A stretch of 64,000 nucleotides of DNA, taken from assembly GCF_000340215.1 (NCBI RefSeq), contig NW_006921541.1, positions 3,321,527 through 3,385,526 of the forward strand. The letters are read 5' to 3'. The notes below the pieces were generated by a model. That model ran no database searches. It was not told where the DNA came from and saw only the letters and a list, made by a program, of their open reading frames with translations. The translations under genes were made by a program, and so were the position numbers. Source of the DNA: Pseudocercospora fijiensis CIRAD86 (Eukaryota > Ascomycota > Dothideomycetes > Mycosphaerellales > Mycosphaerellaceae). Within the stretch, counting starts at the first letter, position 1, and each line of letters begins with the position of its first letter. Of the stretch, positions 36,201-46,400 are shown piece after piece.

Positions 36201-36669
36201 ATAAACGCCTTTGCCTCGAAGCCTAATTTATCTTCTTATAACTCCTAGCTCTAATATCGATAGTAAAATCTAGATTAAGTACTATACTCTAGAGGGTCCG
36301 TAAACTTAAGTACTAGATTAGTAACCTTCCTAATCTCGCTATTCCTACTTAGAACCTATACTCTACCCTTATACTCCTTCCCTCTATAACTATCTTAACC
36401 CTAAGAATAAACTTTCCCTATCGCTCTCGTCTTACTAGGGAATCTCTCTCTAAACTAAATATTTCTTTAAATCGCGGCTTCACACCGCTACAATCAGGCA
36501 CCAGCACCTACTGTCGTGCACAGACCACCTGCCAAACCTCACTTGCATCTTGTGACAGCCAAGCACCAACAACCTCACCACTTCAACTTCCAACTTCCAC
36601 CACCATGCGCCAAAACCCCAACATCCCCCTCCCATCGCACATCTTCCCAACTCAAACCACGCAACAACC
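33209..36669. other. 3.4-kb gene-poor region with a RIP island
   Basis: Contains the cyclase promoter at its left end. A TATA-like CTATATAAG lies at about 33829 on the plus strand, but the short ORF after it (33857-34051) has no recognisable product. A pair of imperfect direct repeats of about 38 bp (near 35543 and 35671) is present. From about 36000 to 36480 the DNA is RIP-like and CTA/TAG-rich without coding signal. No methyltransferase or other pathway gene was found here. Confidence 0.6.
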
Positions 36670-37464
36670 ATGCCACCACCCTCCGAGTCTCAATCCAAAC
36701 GCTTTTTTCCGCCACCTCCAGACCCCTCCATCTTCAGCCTCCCCCTCGACCACGAAACCCGCGACTGCCACCTGACCTCCATCCTCGCGCACAAAAACAG
36801 CCACTACTTGTACGAAGTGTCATTCTCCGGCTCGCGCTCCGGCTGGCGCGGAAAAATCCAAGTGCCCGAAGAAAAACTCGATCGTGGTGCTCAACGCGCA
36901 TGGAAAACCCACTGCACTTCAGCCCCCCTAAACGGTGCCGGGTCCGTCCTGAAGATCCCGAAATCAGAAGATACGAAAGGCGTCGCGAGATTTTTGGATC
37001 TGGTTTCGGAAACGACGAGTCCCGGGAGTGGGAAAGAAATCTATGTCAGGGGTTTGGAGGTTGAGTTTAAAGGGGCGAAGTATTCGGGTGAGGTGGTTTT
37101 GTTGAAGGATGATCCGGCGATTAAGGAGATGGTTGGATGGGCGAGGGATCGGTTGGATGCGAGGGAGAGTATTGAAGAAGGGGATGGGGATGGGAGCGGG
37201 GAGGGACATGTTCATACGGTGGAGTTTTTTGGGGCGGCGCCGAGGAAGGGGAGGAAGAGTGAGGTTGAGATTTGGGAGTTGGAGGGGGGTGAGGTTTTGT
37301 TTGCTGGGAAGGCGAGTGTGAGGGGTTTTGAGGAAGGTGAGGATGGGAGGAGGGAGTTGGTGATTGAGGTTAGGATTGAGGGGGAGAGGTATTTCTTAAG
37401 AGGAGAGCTGGGGGAGAGGATGAAGGTTGGCAGGTTCTTGGTCGTGAAGCAGGATGAGGTGTAG
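36670..37464 (+). CDS. Conserved-looking hypothetical protein, 264 aa
   Basis: Single open frame. The N-terminus is Pro-rich, followed by a segment rich in beta-type residues (H-Y-L-Y-E-V-S-F-S-G and K-I-Q-V-P), and a C-terminal half alternating charged and hydrophobic residues with several Glu/Gly-rich loops. No transmembrane segment, signal peptide or known motif is visible. The codon pattern changes from C-rich to G-rich third positions halfway, around 37000, without a frame break. I do not recognise the family. The gene starts just after the RIP island. Confidence 0.65.
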   Translation: MPPPSESQSKRFFPPPPDPSIFSLPLDHETRDCHLTSILAHKNSHYLYEVSFSGSRSGWRGKIQVPEEKLDRGAQRAWKTHCTSAPLNGAGSVLKIPKSEDTKGVARFLDLVSETTSPGSGKEIYVRGLEVEFKGAKYSGEVVLLKDDPAIKEMVGWARDRLDARESIEEGDGDGSGEGHVHTVEFFGAAPRKGRKSEVEIWELEGGEVLFAGKASVRGFEEGEDGRRELVIEVRIEGERYFLRGELGERMKVGRFLVVKQDEV

Positions 37465-37593
37465 ATGGTCGTTGTGGGGTTGAAATAGCGACTGATCTTT
37501 TATGCGCGCTGTCTGTATTCCGCCGCGGGAGTATCGATACTGGTTGAGCCGAACGGTCGAAGCGAAATGTCGATTATGGTACTGGTGTCATAA

Positions 37594-38628
37594 TCAAGCC
37601 TCTCGCACAAACAATGTGCACATGCAGCATAGCAGGTGTTGCTTCGCGACCTTGCCGCACTCAGAGCACGGATTCTTTCCCATCGTCGCCGATAATTCGT
37701 CAAATCTTTGTTGTAGTTCTGCCAACCAGCGATAGAGGCAAGGCGGACACCGGTCTTTGTGGCATTGACAGTAATTCAGGACATATTTGACATGGTCGTT
37801 GCAGACCATGCAGACCCCTATGCGAAACCCGGACACCAGTAGCTTCTCTGTGAGATCGCTCGCGTCCATGATGATGGTAAATTGATGTGGAATATACTTT
37901 TCATTGCCTGGATCGTGCGAGTGGGCTTGACAATGAATTTCTGGCAGGCAAGCGAAGTTTACACGGCGCGTGATTCGTCCGGTTGTATCGGGAGCAGTTT
38001 CGCCATATCCTGCGATCATGATGTGAGGTCCTATAAAGATGCCGAAACCCATGTTTTCGCTGCTGACAGCAAGCCTGGTCTTCAGGTCGTCGGCATTGCC
38101 GCTGCTCGTGTTGGGCGCTTCAGTCTGCCCGTCTTCCAAATGCTTCTTGGCGTCTAGGATATACTCCTCTTGTGATTGAGTCATATTGTCTCCCTCTCCA
38201 GGTTCGTAATTCTCGCTCGCACCACCAGCAGCAGTGCCATGGTCAGAAAAGCCGGCGACTCCCAGATTTTCGTTGAGACCAGAACTTGCAGCTTCTGGGT
38301 GGTCGGCATTCCCGGCGGTGATTCCATTGAGGAGCTCAGTATGGAAGCCTTTGGATTGATTTATCATTCTCAGAAGATTCTTATTCTCCTCCACAACCTT
38401 CTCGATGTAACCCTGCGTTGTCGTGTCATAAGGCATATATTTGTCCGCCACTCGAAGCAGAGCGATGTAGCTTTCTTGTGTAGCAAGCCAGGCGGAGAGG
38501 CTTCCTTGCACCGCTTCGAATCGAGTGTTCAATTCCGCCACGGCTTCGGCTTTCGACTTGATGAGCTGTTGCAACTGTGAATCGTCGATATGGCTCAGAG
38601 GAGAGTCCATGTGTTTTGGATAAGACAT
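37594..38628 (-). CDS. Hypothetical protein with coiled-coil N-terminus and Cys-rich C-terminus
   Basis: 344 aa from the first true ATG at 38628; the longer open frame begins with GTG. Residues 1-100 look helical (K-S-K-A-E-A-V-A-E-L-N and K-V-V-E-E-N-K-N-L-L). The middle is acidic and low complexity. The last 80 residues contain paired cysteines (C-M-V-C, C-Q-C-H, C-P-P-C, C-S-E-C, C-C-M-C), suggesting one or two zinc-binding modules that do not match a standard RING spacing by eye. No signal peptide. Function unknown. Confidence 0.65.
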   Translation of the reverse strand: MSYPKHMDSPLSHIDDSQLQQLIKSKAEAVAELNTRFEAVQGSLSAWLATQESYIALLRVADKYMPYDTTTQGYIEKVVEENKNLLRMINQSKGFHTELLNGITAGNADHPEAASSGLNENLGVAGFSDHGTAAGGASENYEPGEGDNMTQSQEEYILDAKKHLEDGQTEAPNTSSGNADDLKTRLAVSSENMGFGIFIGPHIMIAGYGETAPDTTGRITRRVNFACLPEIHCQAHSHDPGNEKYIPHQFTIIMDASDLTEKLLVSGFRIGVCMVCNDHVKYVLNYCQCHKDRCPPCLYRWLAELQQRFDELSATMGKNPCSECGKVAKQHLLCCMCTLFVREA

Positions 38629-38984
38629 GCCGAGTGCTAAGTTTGCTTGGATCGGCACGAGGGCTGTGGGTTATGTGGTTGTCAAGGAGCGTGTCAAGAA
38701 TGACTGACGGGCATGGCATGGCTTGCAGTGGTCTTGCTTTCCGATTGGAAGGTGCCTTGCAAATTGAGGAGTGGCAGGAATAGCTTGCGATTGAGGCCCT
38801 TTCCTTCTGATAGCAGTCATGTAGGAAGGCATGCATTTAGAGCGTGATCTTCGAGCACGTTTCGACTCTTGATGAAGACCGTCCACATGATTCGGATAGA
38901 CTTATCGCAGCCGCCAGACTGTCTTCATCAGCAATTCTGATATCGATACCTCACGGGAGAATGCAGTGAAACTCACCAGTGCCA

Positions 38985-39473
38985 TCACTCGTCCCATTGA
39001 TACACAGCAATGGATGCATCGGCCTTCGCAGATCTCTCTCCAAGTCTCTCTTCCGTGGCTTTCTTGGCATCTTTCTTGACCTTCTCCATATTGGAAAGGC
39101 CTGCCCTGGCGTCCGCACCGCCGATATCTGCCATGGTCTCCAAGCACTTGCACCAGCCATTGTAATCTATGTGGTCTCGAATCATTCCGAAGCCACCTTC
39201 CTTGCCGTAGAAGATGTCGCCGATAGCATCAAAGGCATACTTGTGCATCCAGACGCTGATGTCAAAGACTGCACGAGTGGCAGCATATCGGTCCATTTGT
39301 GCGACGAAAAGGTCTACAACACGGCCAGCACAAGGCTCATACTGTAGCTCGATATGGCGCGTTGTGTGTAGGATCCTGCGCAATTCCGCCTCGAAGGGGT
39401 GCAAGTGATGGAAGCAAAAAAGGATGCCTGAGTCATCCTCGGACCTGAGTCCGTTCAGTTCTTGACTCAGCAA
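38985..39473 (-). pseudogene. Cytochrome P450 remnant
   Basis: The 162-codon frame contains an internal piece of a fungal P450. V-F-D-I-S-V-W-M-H-K-Y-A-F-D-A-I-G-D-I-F-Y-G-K and the preceding V-D-L-F-x-x-Q-M-D-R-Y-A are characteristic of the C-to-E helix region. The piece ends in a charged helix and a stop. The membrane anchor, the I-helix, E-x-x-R and the haem-ligand cysteine are all missing. The remnant abuts the JJJ1 start codon (39510) on the other strand, so its 5' part has no room; the 3' part is also absent. Either a deletion relic or a fragment moved here. Confidence 0.75.
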
Positions 39474-39509
39474 ACAACTGCAACCTCATCGCCGTCAAAA
39501 TTCGTCGCC

Positions 39510-41240
39510 ATGGGCCAGAGCCAGTCATCGTCTGATGGTGGTGCTGGCGCTGCTGTCGAGGTCAAGACCAGCTACTACACTGTGCTCGGAGTGGAGCGGA
39601 TCGCCACAGACGAAGAAATCAAGAAAGCGTACCGGAAGAAAGCCTTGGAGCTTCACCCCGACCGCAATTATGGCAATGAAGAACACGCCACCCAGACCTT
39701 CGCCGAGGTGCAGTCTGCATATGAAGTGCTCTCAGACCCCCAAGAACGCGCATGGTATGACAGCCATGAATCGGCGATTTTGAGAGGTGGCGAGCCAGGC
39801 GACGGCAATGCTCCCGTCTACCACGACGTCAAAGTCACGAGCGCCGATGATCTGGCACGCATCATAGGCAAGTTCAACAAAAACGTCGAGTTCACAGATT
39901 CTCCGTCCGGATTTTTCGGATTCCTGCGAGAAACGTTTGAGCATCTTGCCAAGGAAGAAGAGGTCGCAGCTCAGTGGGAAGATGCCGAGTTCCTCGAGTA
40001 TCCCACGTTCGGCCACAAGGATGATGAGTATCAAGATGTGGTCAAGAGCTTCTACGCTGTCTGGTCGGGCTTCACTACTGTAAAGTCATTCTCGTGGTGC
40101 GATCGGTATCGAGTCTCGGAAGCACCAGACAGATTCATACGGCGGCGCATGGAGCAAGAAAATGCCAAGCTTCGCAAAGATGCCAAAGCGGAGTTCAACG
40201 AGGCCGTGCGATCGCTCGTGCAGTTCGTGAAGAAGCGAGACCCGAGATTCGTGCCAAATACACAGACCGAAGAAGAGCGACAGAAAGCTTTGCGAGATGC
40301 CGCAGCTGCCCAGCGCAAGAGGGCGCAGGAAGCGAACGCTGCGAAAACGAACGAAGCTGTGCCGGAGTGGACGATGTCTCGAGATCCCGCGGAAGATGAG
40401 CTTGAGGGCACTTTCTCGGAATCAGAGGTGGAGGAGGAGGTCTTCGAGTGCGTGGCTTGCAATAAAATCTTCAAGAGTGAAAAGCAGATGGATGCGCATG
40501 AGAAGAGCAAGAAGCATCAAAAGGCGATTAAAGAGCTGCAGAAGAGGATGCGGAAGCAGAATGCTCATCTCCATCTTGACGAGGAACCTATCTCGAGTGG
40601 TGCTGTGACACCAGATGCTGATGGCGACGAGGAAGAAGAAGAAATTCTGGACGATCTTGCTGCAGAAATCGAAGATCACGATGTTCGTGAGAATGGCGCG
40701 GCAGCAGAGCATAGTGAAGAGAACGAAAACGATGAAGAGCTTTCCGAAGCTGCCAAATCAGACGAAGACGATGACCCGCAAAAAGACTCTGGATCAACCC
40801 AGCAGCAGCACAACTCCACACCCCCAGCCTCCGAATCAGAAGATGAAAACGACGAATACGCCCCCCGAGAAACCATAGCAGCACGCCTCGCCTCCACATC
40901 CCTCCATGAACCCTCAACCACAGACACCCATTCTTCACCCCTAGACACACCCACCCCAACAACAGCCACCACCTCGGAAACCGATCTCCCCTCATCCCAA
41001 CCTGCTGCACAAAAGAAACTCGGCAAAGCCGCCCAAAAACGCGCCAAAAAAGCCGCAGCAAAAGAACAAACATCGACAACACCAGAAAATGATCCGGCTT
41101 CTCCTCACAAATGTCAAGGCTGTGATGCGAACTTTTTATCAAAAACAAAACTTTTCGAACATTTGAGGGAGAATCCGAAACATGCTGTGCTTAAGAATGT
41201 GAGTTTGGGTGGGAAAGGGGGAAGGAAGGGGAAGAGATGA
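39510..41240 (+). CDS. JJJ1: J-domain protein with two C2H2 zinc fingers (JJJ1 family)
   Basis: Cytosolic Hsp40 co-chaperone that, in yeast, stimulates Ssa ATPase during recycling of factors from pre-60S particles. Single exon, 576 aa. The J domain is residues about 20-85 with the H-P-D signature (L-E-L-H-P-D-R-N). A charged helical region follows (K-F-N-K, then basic stretches). The first zinc finger (C-x2-C...H-x5-H) is near residue 312, then a long acidic stretch, and a second finger at about residue 533 near the C-terminus (C-x2-C...H-x5-H). Domain order and length match fungal JJJ1. The ATG at 39510 is the first true ATG in frame; the leader to 39462 would need a non-ATG start. Confidence 0.9.
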   Translation: MGQSQSSSDGGAGAAVEVKTSYYTVLGVERIATDEEIKKAYRKKALELHPDRNYGNEEHATQTFAEVQSAYEVLSDPQERAWYDSHESAILRGGEPGDGNAPVYHDVKVTSADDLARIIGKFNKNVEFTDSPSGFFGFLRETFEHLAKEEEVAAQWEDAEFLEYPTFGHKDDEYQDVVKSFYAVWSGFTTVKSFSWCDRYRVSEAPDRFIRRRMEQENAKLRKDAKAEFNEAVRSLVQFVKKRDPRFVPNTQTEEERQKALRDAAAAQRKRAQEANAAKTNEAVPEWTMSRDPAEDELEGTFSESEVEEEVFECVACNKIFKSEKQMDAHEKSKKHQKAIKELQKRMRKQNAHLHLDEEPISSGAVTPDADGDEEEEEILDDLAAEIEDHDVRENGAAAEHSEENENDEELSEAAKSDEDDDPQKDSGSTQQQHNSTPPASESEDENDEYAPRETIAARLASTSLHEPSTTDTHSSPLDTPTPTTATTSETDLPSSQPAAQKKLGKAAQKRAKKAAAKEQTSTTPENDPASPHKCQGCDANFLSKTKLFEHLRENPKHAVLKNVSLGGKGGRKGKR

Positions 41241-41344
41241 GGGCTTGGTAGCTCTGTGGGAGGCGTGAGTTCGGGGAAGGGGAAGGGGAAGGCTGTTTGC
41301 GAGGGAATGACGAATAGATAATAGAGGTAGTAACAACAATTACC

Positions 41345-42550
41345 TATACTTATTCATTCATTCTCTAAGCGCTTCGCTAAAGCTTTGTGTTTAGCAATCG
41401 CTGTTTGTAAGGATATAAGCTTAGTATCGGACTAGACATAGGAGAGTCGAAATTAAAGCAAAGCAAAAAGGAAGAAAGAAGGAAGGCTATACTTACTCTA
41501 TAACTCTTACTTTCTAGCTACTAGTAGCTCGCTCTACGATAGCTGCGTACCTAGCAACCGCTATTTATAAGGTAATTAGCCTAGGAATAAATAAGAAAAC
41601 GGAGTATATAGCGTAGGGATAATAAGATAATAAGAGAAAGATACTATACTATACTTACCCTACGACTATAGTATAAAGCAATAAGGCTAGTATAGATAGA
41701 GAGATAGAGGTATATAGTAGTAACAAGCCGTACTTACTTTTTTTGCCCGCTCTACGGAAAGTATAACTATATAAGCGTATAAAAGGCGATAAGACTCGAT
41801 ATTAGAGTCTAAGAGAGAAAGAAAGATCCTATACTTACTCTATATCCTTTCTCCGAAGACTATATACTTTGTAACCGCTATACGTAAGGCTATAAGTCTA
41901 GTTATAGTATCGATAGGGAGATAGAAAGAAAGAGAATATATTTACTCTCTAACTACTCTACGAAAGCTACGTACTTACGAGTCGCTATCTATAAGGCAAT
42001 AAGCCTAGTTAAGATAAAGAGAAAGAGAAGGAGTAAGAGAAAAAAAAGGAAAATAATATACTTACTCTACGACCGCTTTATAAAAGCAGCAAGCTATATA
42101 CTTACGAGCTACTATCTATAAGATAACGAGCCGAGATATAGACCGAAGATAGAACTATATAGCGTAGTAGTATAATAGTAGAGAAAAGACGCTATTCTTA
42201 CTTTATAAAACCCGTATATCCGCTAACTACTATATACGACTTAATAAGCCTAGGAGACAGATTTATATATAGCGGCGACGAGATATTAAAGATAAAGTAA
42301 TAGTAAGTAGCAAGCTTACTCTCTAGCCGCTCTACGGGAGCTATATATACTTACGAAGTACTATATACGAGGCGATAAGTATAGGAGATAGAGCGGCGAC
42401 GAGATAATACGAAGAAGAAAGTAAGAAAGACGCTATACTTATTCTACGACCGCTCCGCAAAAGTTGTATACTTAGCAAGCGCTATATACGACGTAACGAG
42501 CCTAGGAGACGGCACTGCACAGAGCGACAAGGAGATAAAACGAAGAAATT
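41345..42550. repeat. RIP-degraded tandem array, about 10 units of 90-160 bp
   Basis: At least nine to ten diverged units recur across the interval. Each has a core resembling TACTTACTCTACGACCGCTC, then a GAAAGCTATATACTTA-like segment, then CGCTATATACGA and GGCGATAAGCCTAGGAGA. Starts are near 41495, 41655, 41748, 41840, 41950, 42070, 42208, 42325 and 42446. Composition is TA-rich as in RIPed DNA, and no unit has a conserved reading frame. On the minus strand several units contain GTAAGTA, resembling a 5' splice site. The array separates JJJ1 from the shortened DUF2828 gene. Confidence 0.75.
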
Positions 42551-42679
42551 GAATACGGAGTGACTTAATTCATTACTCACCCTCGCATTCACCTACCCAA
42601 CCTCAACTCCAAACCCAAACCACCATTTCACACCTCCAATCGACCCATTAGCCCCATAGACCCCCTATCCGAGCCAGAG

Positions 42680-44359
42680 CTAATCCACAACCTTCAACAT
42701 CCGATACCCCTCATGACCCATCACCCTAGCGACTGAATCATGCTTCCTCTCCTTCCCAAACCCCACCTCCCCACTCTTCTCCCATTTCCTACGTGCTTCG
42801 TAATCTCGATACCCATCAAACCGCTCAAGATCCTTCCTCCGAAAAACCTCCTCGTACCGCTTCATCGCCAGCTCGGGAACGTTCGCATACACAATTTTCT
42901 CAAACGTCTGGGCCGAGATGTCGCGCTCGACGATTTGGAGATGGGCTCGGAGTTTCGAGAGGGTGGAGGTTTGGTATGAGTTGCGAGCGTGCTTCAAGTA
43001 GAGGGTGCGGTCGGCGGCGGGGTCGACGGAGTCGGGACAGACGGATGAGAAGGGGTAGAGGGTTTCGGCGATGGAGGTGACGATGCAGGTTTGTTTGTCG
43101 TTGGAGCCTTTGTTTGACGGGGCCCATTTGGCGCAGAGGGAGATGGCGGCCTTGCGGTCTGAGTGGAGGTGGTCGAGGTCCAGTTTGAGTTGGTCGACGA
43201 ATAGGCGAGCGATGGTCAGGTGTAAGGCTTTGTACTTCGAACTGGTGTTTAGCTTTGCGAGAGCGGTGTCGTGGTAAGCCTCTCTGGTGTGCTGGTATCG
43301 ACCTGGAGTCCAGTCCCTCGTAGCGGGCTTGGAACCGTTCTGAGACCTCTTGCGACGCTTTCCGTCAATGTGAATGTAGATGAGTCTGTCTCCAGCGCCT
43401 GGATTCGTGACGAGAGCAAATTTGCCGCCTACACGAAGTTCACCTCGGACGGCCAGTGCCAAGATGTTGAGCGGATCTTTCCAGTAGCCGTGAGAGAGTC
43501 CGTTCTTGACGTCGAGTTCGGAGTCACTTTCATCCTTCTCGATCTTTCGCTTCTTGGAAGGTGGCTCGGTGGCGTCAGTTCCCTCATCTTCATCATCTTC
43601 ATCACCTTCATCATTTTCATCACCTTCATCATCTTCATCATCTTCATCATCTTCATCACCTTCATCATCTTCATCATCTTCATTAGTCATGGCGAAGTCG
43701 CTCTCATAATGCTTTGCGGCAGACTTGTCAATATCCTTCGACGTGCGCGCAGAGGCAGTGTCAGGCTGCGCTTCTGGCTTTGGCGGCTTCTTTGGGATGA
43801 CGGGCTGAACAAGCCATGGCAAGTTGACAAGAAGAGTGGCGGGATGGGTCTCGTACAGCCAGCCGATAGCGCGATAGAAGGTCTCGCGGCTGGCGTCGCC
43901 CAGATGAATGGAGCGGGCGTTCCAGATGATCTTGAGCGTGGCATTCGGGTCAATGTCCCATGCTCTATCGAGTGCTTTCTTGAGTTTCTTGCCCTTCAGG
44001 CCGGTCTTGAGGCGGTAGAACAGGGCGCTTAGAGTGTAATGGGTGGCGTGGCTATTCTCGGTCAGCATATTGCCATCACGCTCGTCAAAGCTTGGTGTAG
44101 CAGCGAGCAGTCCGGTCACGAAGGCGGATCCGGATCCAGTGGCAGTGGCAGTGGCGGTGGCAGGCATTGGCGCATTCTCCTTGGTTTGGCTGTCCTTCGC
44201 GGACAAGCGATTGCTGATGTGGGCCAGGGGTTTATTGCCGTAAGCGACCAAAGACAGAACATGCTGCTCGAAGTCGGCGCGTGGCAGCTTCAGTTCTGGC
44301 ATGTCCGGCAGCAGGACCGGAAAGTTGGACTGGACCATGGAGTGGTGAGGGTCCGACAT
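42680..44359 (-). CDS. DUF2828 (TROVE/vWA-like) protein, C-terminally short
   Basis: 559 aa, single exon. The first 360 residues carry the helical repeat part of the DUF2828 family (A-L-F-Y-R-L-K-x-G-L-K-G-K-K, I-I-W-N-A-R-S-I-H-L-G, and F-Y-R-A-I-G-W-L). It is interrupted by a long Asp/Glu run (about residues 225-262) encoded by imperfect GAT/GAA repeats. H-L-x-S-D-R-K-A-A-I-S-L-C-A-K-W-A-P and V-P-E-L-A-M-K-R-Y follow. Full-length relatives continue into a von Willebrand A-like domain with a D-x-S-G-S-M metal site; here the protein stops first. The stop lies about 130 bp from the degraded tandem array. Role in this family is not established. Confidence 0.8.
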   Translation of the reverse strand: MSDPHHSMVQSNFPVLLPDMPELKLPRADFEQHVLSLVAYGNKPLAHISNRLSAKDSQTKENAPMPATATATATGSGSAFVTGLLAATPSFDERDGNMLTENSHATHYTLSALFYRLKTGLKGKKLKKALDRAWDIDPNATLKIIWNARSIHLGDASRETFYRAIGWLYETHPATLLVNLPWLVQPVIPKKPPKPEAQPDTASARTSKDIDKSAAKHYESDFAMTNEDDEDDEGDEDDEDDEDDEGDENDEGDEDDEDEGTDATEPPSKKRKIEKDESDSELDVKNGLSHGYWKDPLNILALAVRGELRVGGKFALVTNPGAGDRLIYIHIDGKRRKRSQNGSKPATRDWTPGRYQHTREAYHDTALAKLNTSSKYKALHLTIARLFVDQLKLDLDHLHSDRKAAISLCAKWAPSNKGSNDKQTCIVTSIAETLYPFSSVCPDSVDPAADRTLYLKHARNSYQTSTLSKLRAHLQIVERDISAQTFEKIVYANVPELAMKRYEEVFRRKDLERFDGYRDYEARRKWEKSGEVGFGKERKHDSVARVMGHEGYRMLKVVD

Positions 44360-46004
44360 GGTGATGGTGTCTTCCTGGCGCTCCAGATGTTGTCAAAGCA
44401 ATGTGTGTGACAAGAAGGTGAATGTGGGTGTGGGTGTGTGTGTAGGTGATGAAGATTCTGAAGTTCGACTTCACCGTTTGAAGTGAGCTTGCGGGTGGCC
44501 GTTGAAAGCTTGTTTCATTTGCAGCTGGTTCGAGTCGATGTAAGGCAAGAACGGGTGTCAAACGCCAAGTTGGACATGGGAGACGAGTTGAAAGGCGCTG
44601 AAAGGCAAGGCGAGGTGGCCGGGAATGGCTATATGCCCATGATGCCCACGCCCATAGGCCACTGGCATGTTGGTCGCCACATACCGAGTCAACACTCAGC
44701 CTGATGTGTCGAACGGACGTGAGTGCCAAGCTGCAGTGGCCGTAGTTGCTGAGAAGTCGCCATCACTTCACTTCGCGGTAGATAAACAGTGATGCCTGAA
44801 AAGTCTGGACAGGACACGAATGTCGTGGGTTCGAGCCATGCTGCGGGCCAGCCAAAAAAAAACATTTATGCCACCTTTTCACTGATTGTCGCGGTCCAAA
44901 AGAAACAGCAAAAGTTCAGGGCGAACTAATGGTTCCAAAGATTGAGAATGCGGCTGGTTGCGGTGGGCCAAGGATTCATCTGGTAAAAGGCAAGGTGAAT
45001 GCTGATTAACCCAACCGCGCCGTCAATTGGTCGGCGGAAAAGTTCTTGTTTATGTAGCTTGACTGCTTTCCGGCCGAAGTTTCGCCGACGTCGGCGAAAC
45101 TATGCCCCGGTGCCGAAAAGTAATCGAATGTGGCAATGTGCCCGAAGTCTTGATTTATGCTCGTCTGATCGCTCGCTCGTGGAGACTTTTTTGCAAGATT
45201 GTAGAGTGGCATTTTGCTGCTGCTTGAGATTGAGTCTGGAGAAGAGCTTGAAACGCCTGATAGATGTATGCGACAGCTTGTGGCTTTTCTTCACGGCACA
45301 TTCTGGCGCTGCCGATGCCGACTCTGCCGATGAAGATCGACACAACGCAACATCCGCTTTTGGTCTTCCATTCCAACTTTCCATCATCAACCTCGATACC
45401 GGCCAACGTTGATCATGCCTTGGCACTGCTCGCATACAATCTCATCCAAGATACGCGCTGGCAATGCCGCTCACGCCTCACTCTGTATACGCCTGAGGCT
45501 CACGCCATGCCATGCTTTGAGACCAGGCGAGATTGTAAGCATCTGACACATTGCCCATACCACTGACTCAGCGCTGCCATCCGCGGCGGTGACGTTACAA
45601 AGCTTAAGAACCGACCTCACTGCTACCCAAGCAAAGTTCAGCCATCCCGGAGATGAAAGTCGCGCACCCATCATAAATCCAGGACTCCGCTTCCTGCTCT
45701 TCGTCATGCTATAACAACCAGGTTCTTGCACTCTTCCAACCTTTAGCGCCGTGGCTCCTGCGATCGTGCTTCGGTCCTGCCTGCCACATGTCTGTTGTTT
45801 CATGCGTTTTGCGACTGCCATTACTCGCCAAATAAGAGATCCCAGTTGGATTATTATACATCGTCACCAGGAGAGCATCATTCCAGCATCATCACCTTTC
45901 CTCCCAATTCTGTACCGAGCACATTTCCAAAGAACCAATACAATACGACCACCCAGCAGCCCTACAAACCAAGCATTTCTCCACCCACCCAACAAACGGC
46001 CAAC
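44360..46004. other. Intergenic, 1.6 kb
   Basis: A TG-rich microsatellite is present at about 44416-44442, just upstream of the DUF2828 start. The rest has only overlapping short frames without domains. A box-B-like GGTTCGAGCC followed by an A-run (about 44829-44870) was noted, but no tRNA fold could be built. Confidence 0.5.
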
Positions 46005-46400
46005 ATGACAACATACAATCCCCCATCCTTCCCCCACCGCCCGAAGCACCGCAACATCTTCACCGAAATAAAATACCAAATCCACCTCGCCTACTACCGC
46101 TACGAAATCAACACCGCACTCTACGTAATGTCTCCCGGCGAGAAGACAGCTTTCAACATCCTCTTCCTCAGCTTGATCATCCTGCTAGCCTCTGGAATCT
46201 ACTACTACCTCCCGCGAGCGACCGTGTTTGGACTCCACAGATTGGCATACTACTTGACCGGGACACATAAGTTGGTTGCGGCTCCGGGGCCTGATGTCTC
46301 TCAAGGGTTTTTGCAACGGACTGTTGCTGGCGAGGCGGTTGCGACTTTGGGTGGCCAGGCGATGAGGGTGGTTAATGCTAGTGGGACGTTGGTGGGGTGA
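46005..46400 (+). CDS. Small-subunit-of-serine-palmitoyltransferase-like membrane protein
   Basis: 131 aa. A short soluble N-terminus is followed by the pattern Y-x-Y-E-I-N-T-A-L-Y-V-M-S-P-G-E-K-T-A-F-N. A single transmembrane helix comes next (residues about 52-70), then Y-Y-Y-L-P. This matches the layout of ssSPT proteins (A-L-Y-x-L-x-P-W-E-x-x-x-F-N, one helix, then x-x-P), which bind and activate serine palmitoyltransferase in the ER. The C-terminal 60 residues are less typical. Assigned by pattern only. The ATG at 46005 gives the expected compact protein; the longer open frame upstream lacks similarity. Confidence 0.6.
   Translation: MTTYNPPSFPHRPKHRNIFTEIKYQIHLAYYRYEINTALYVMSPGEKTAFNILFLSLIILLASGIYYYLPRATVFGLHRLAYYLTGTHKLVAAPGPDVSQGFLQRTVAGEAVATLGGQAMRVVNASGTLVG

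Noticed and set aside
43271..44032. 253-aa plus-strand frame with Ile/Phe repeats
   Set aside because: Antisense of the acidic tract of the DUF2828 gene; no independent coding evidence.
44820..44880. Box-B-like GGTTCGAGCC followed by an A-run, as in a tRNA or SINE
   Set aside because: The T-arm pairs poorly, no acceptor stem or A box could be built upstream, and no second copy was seen.
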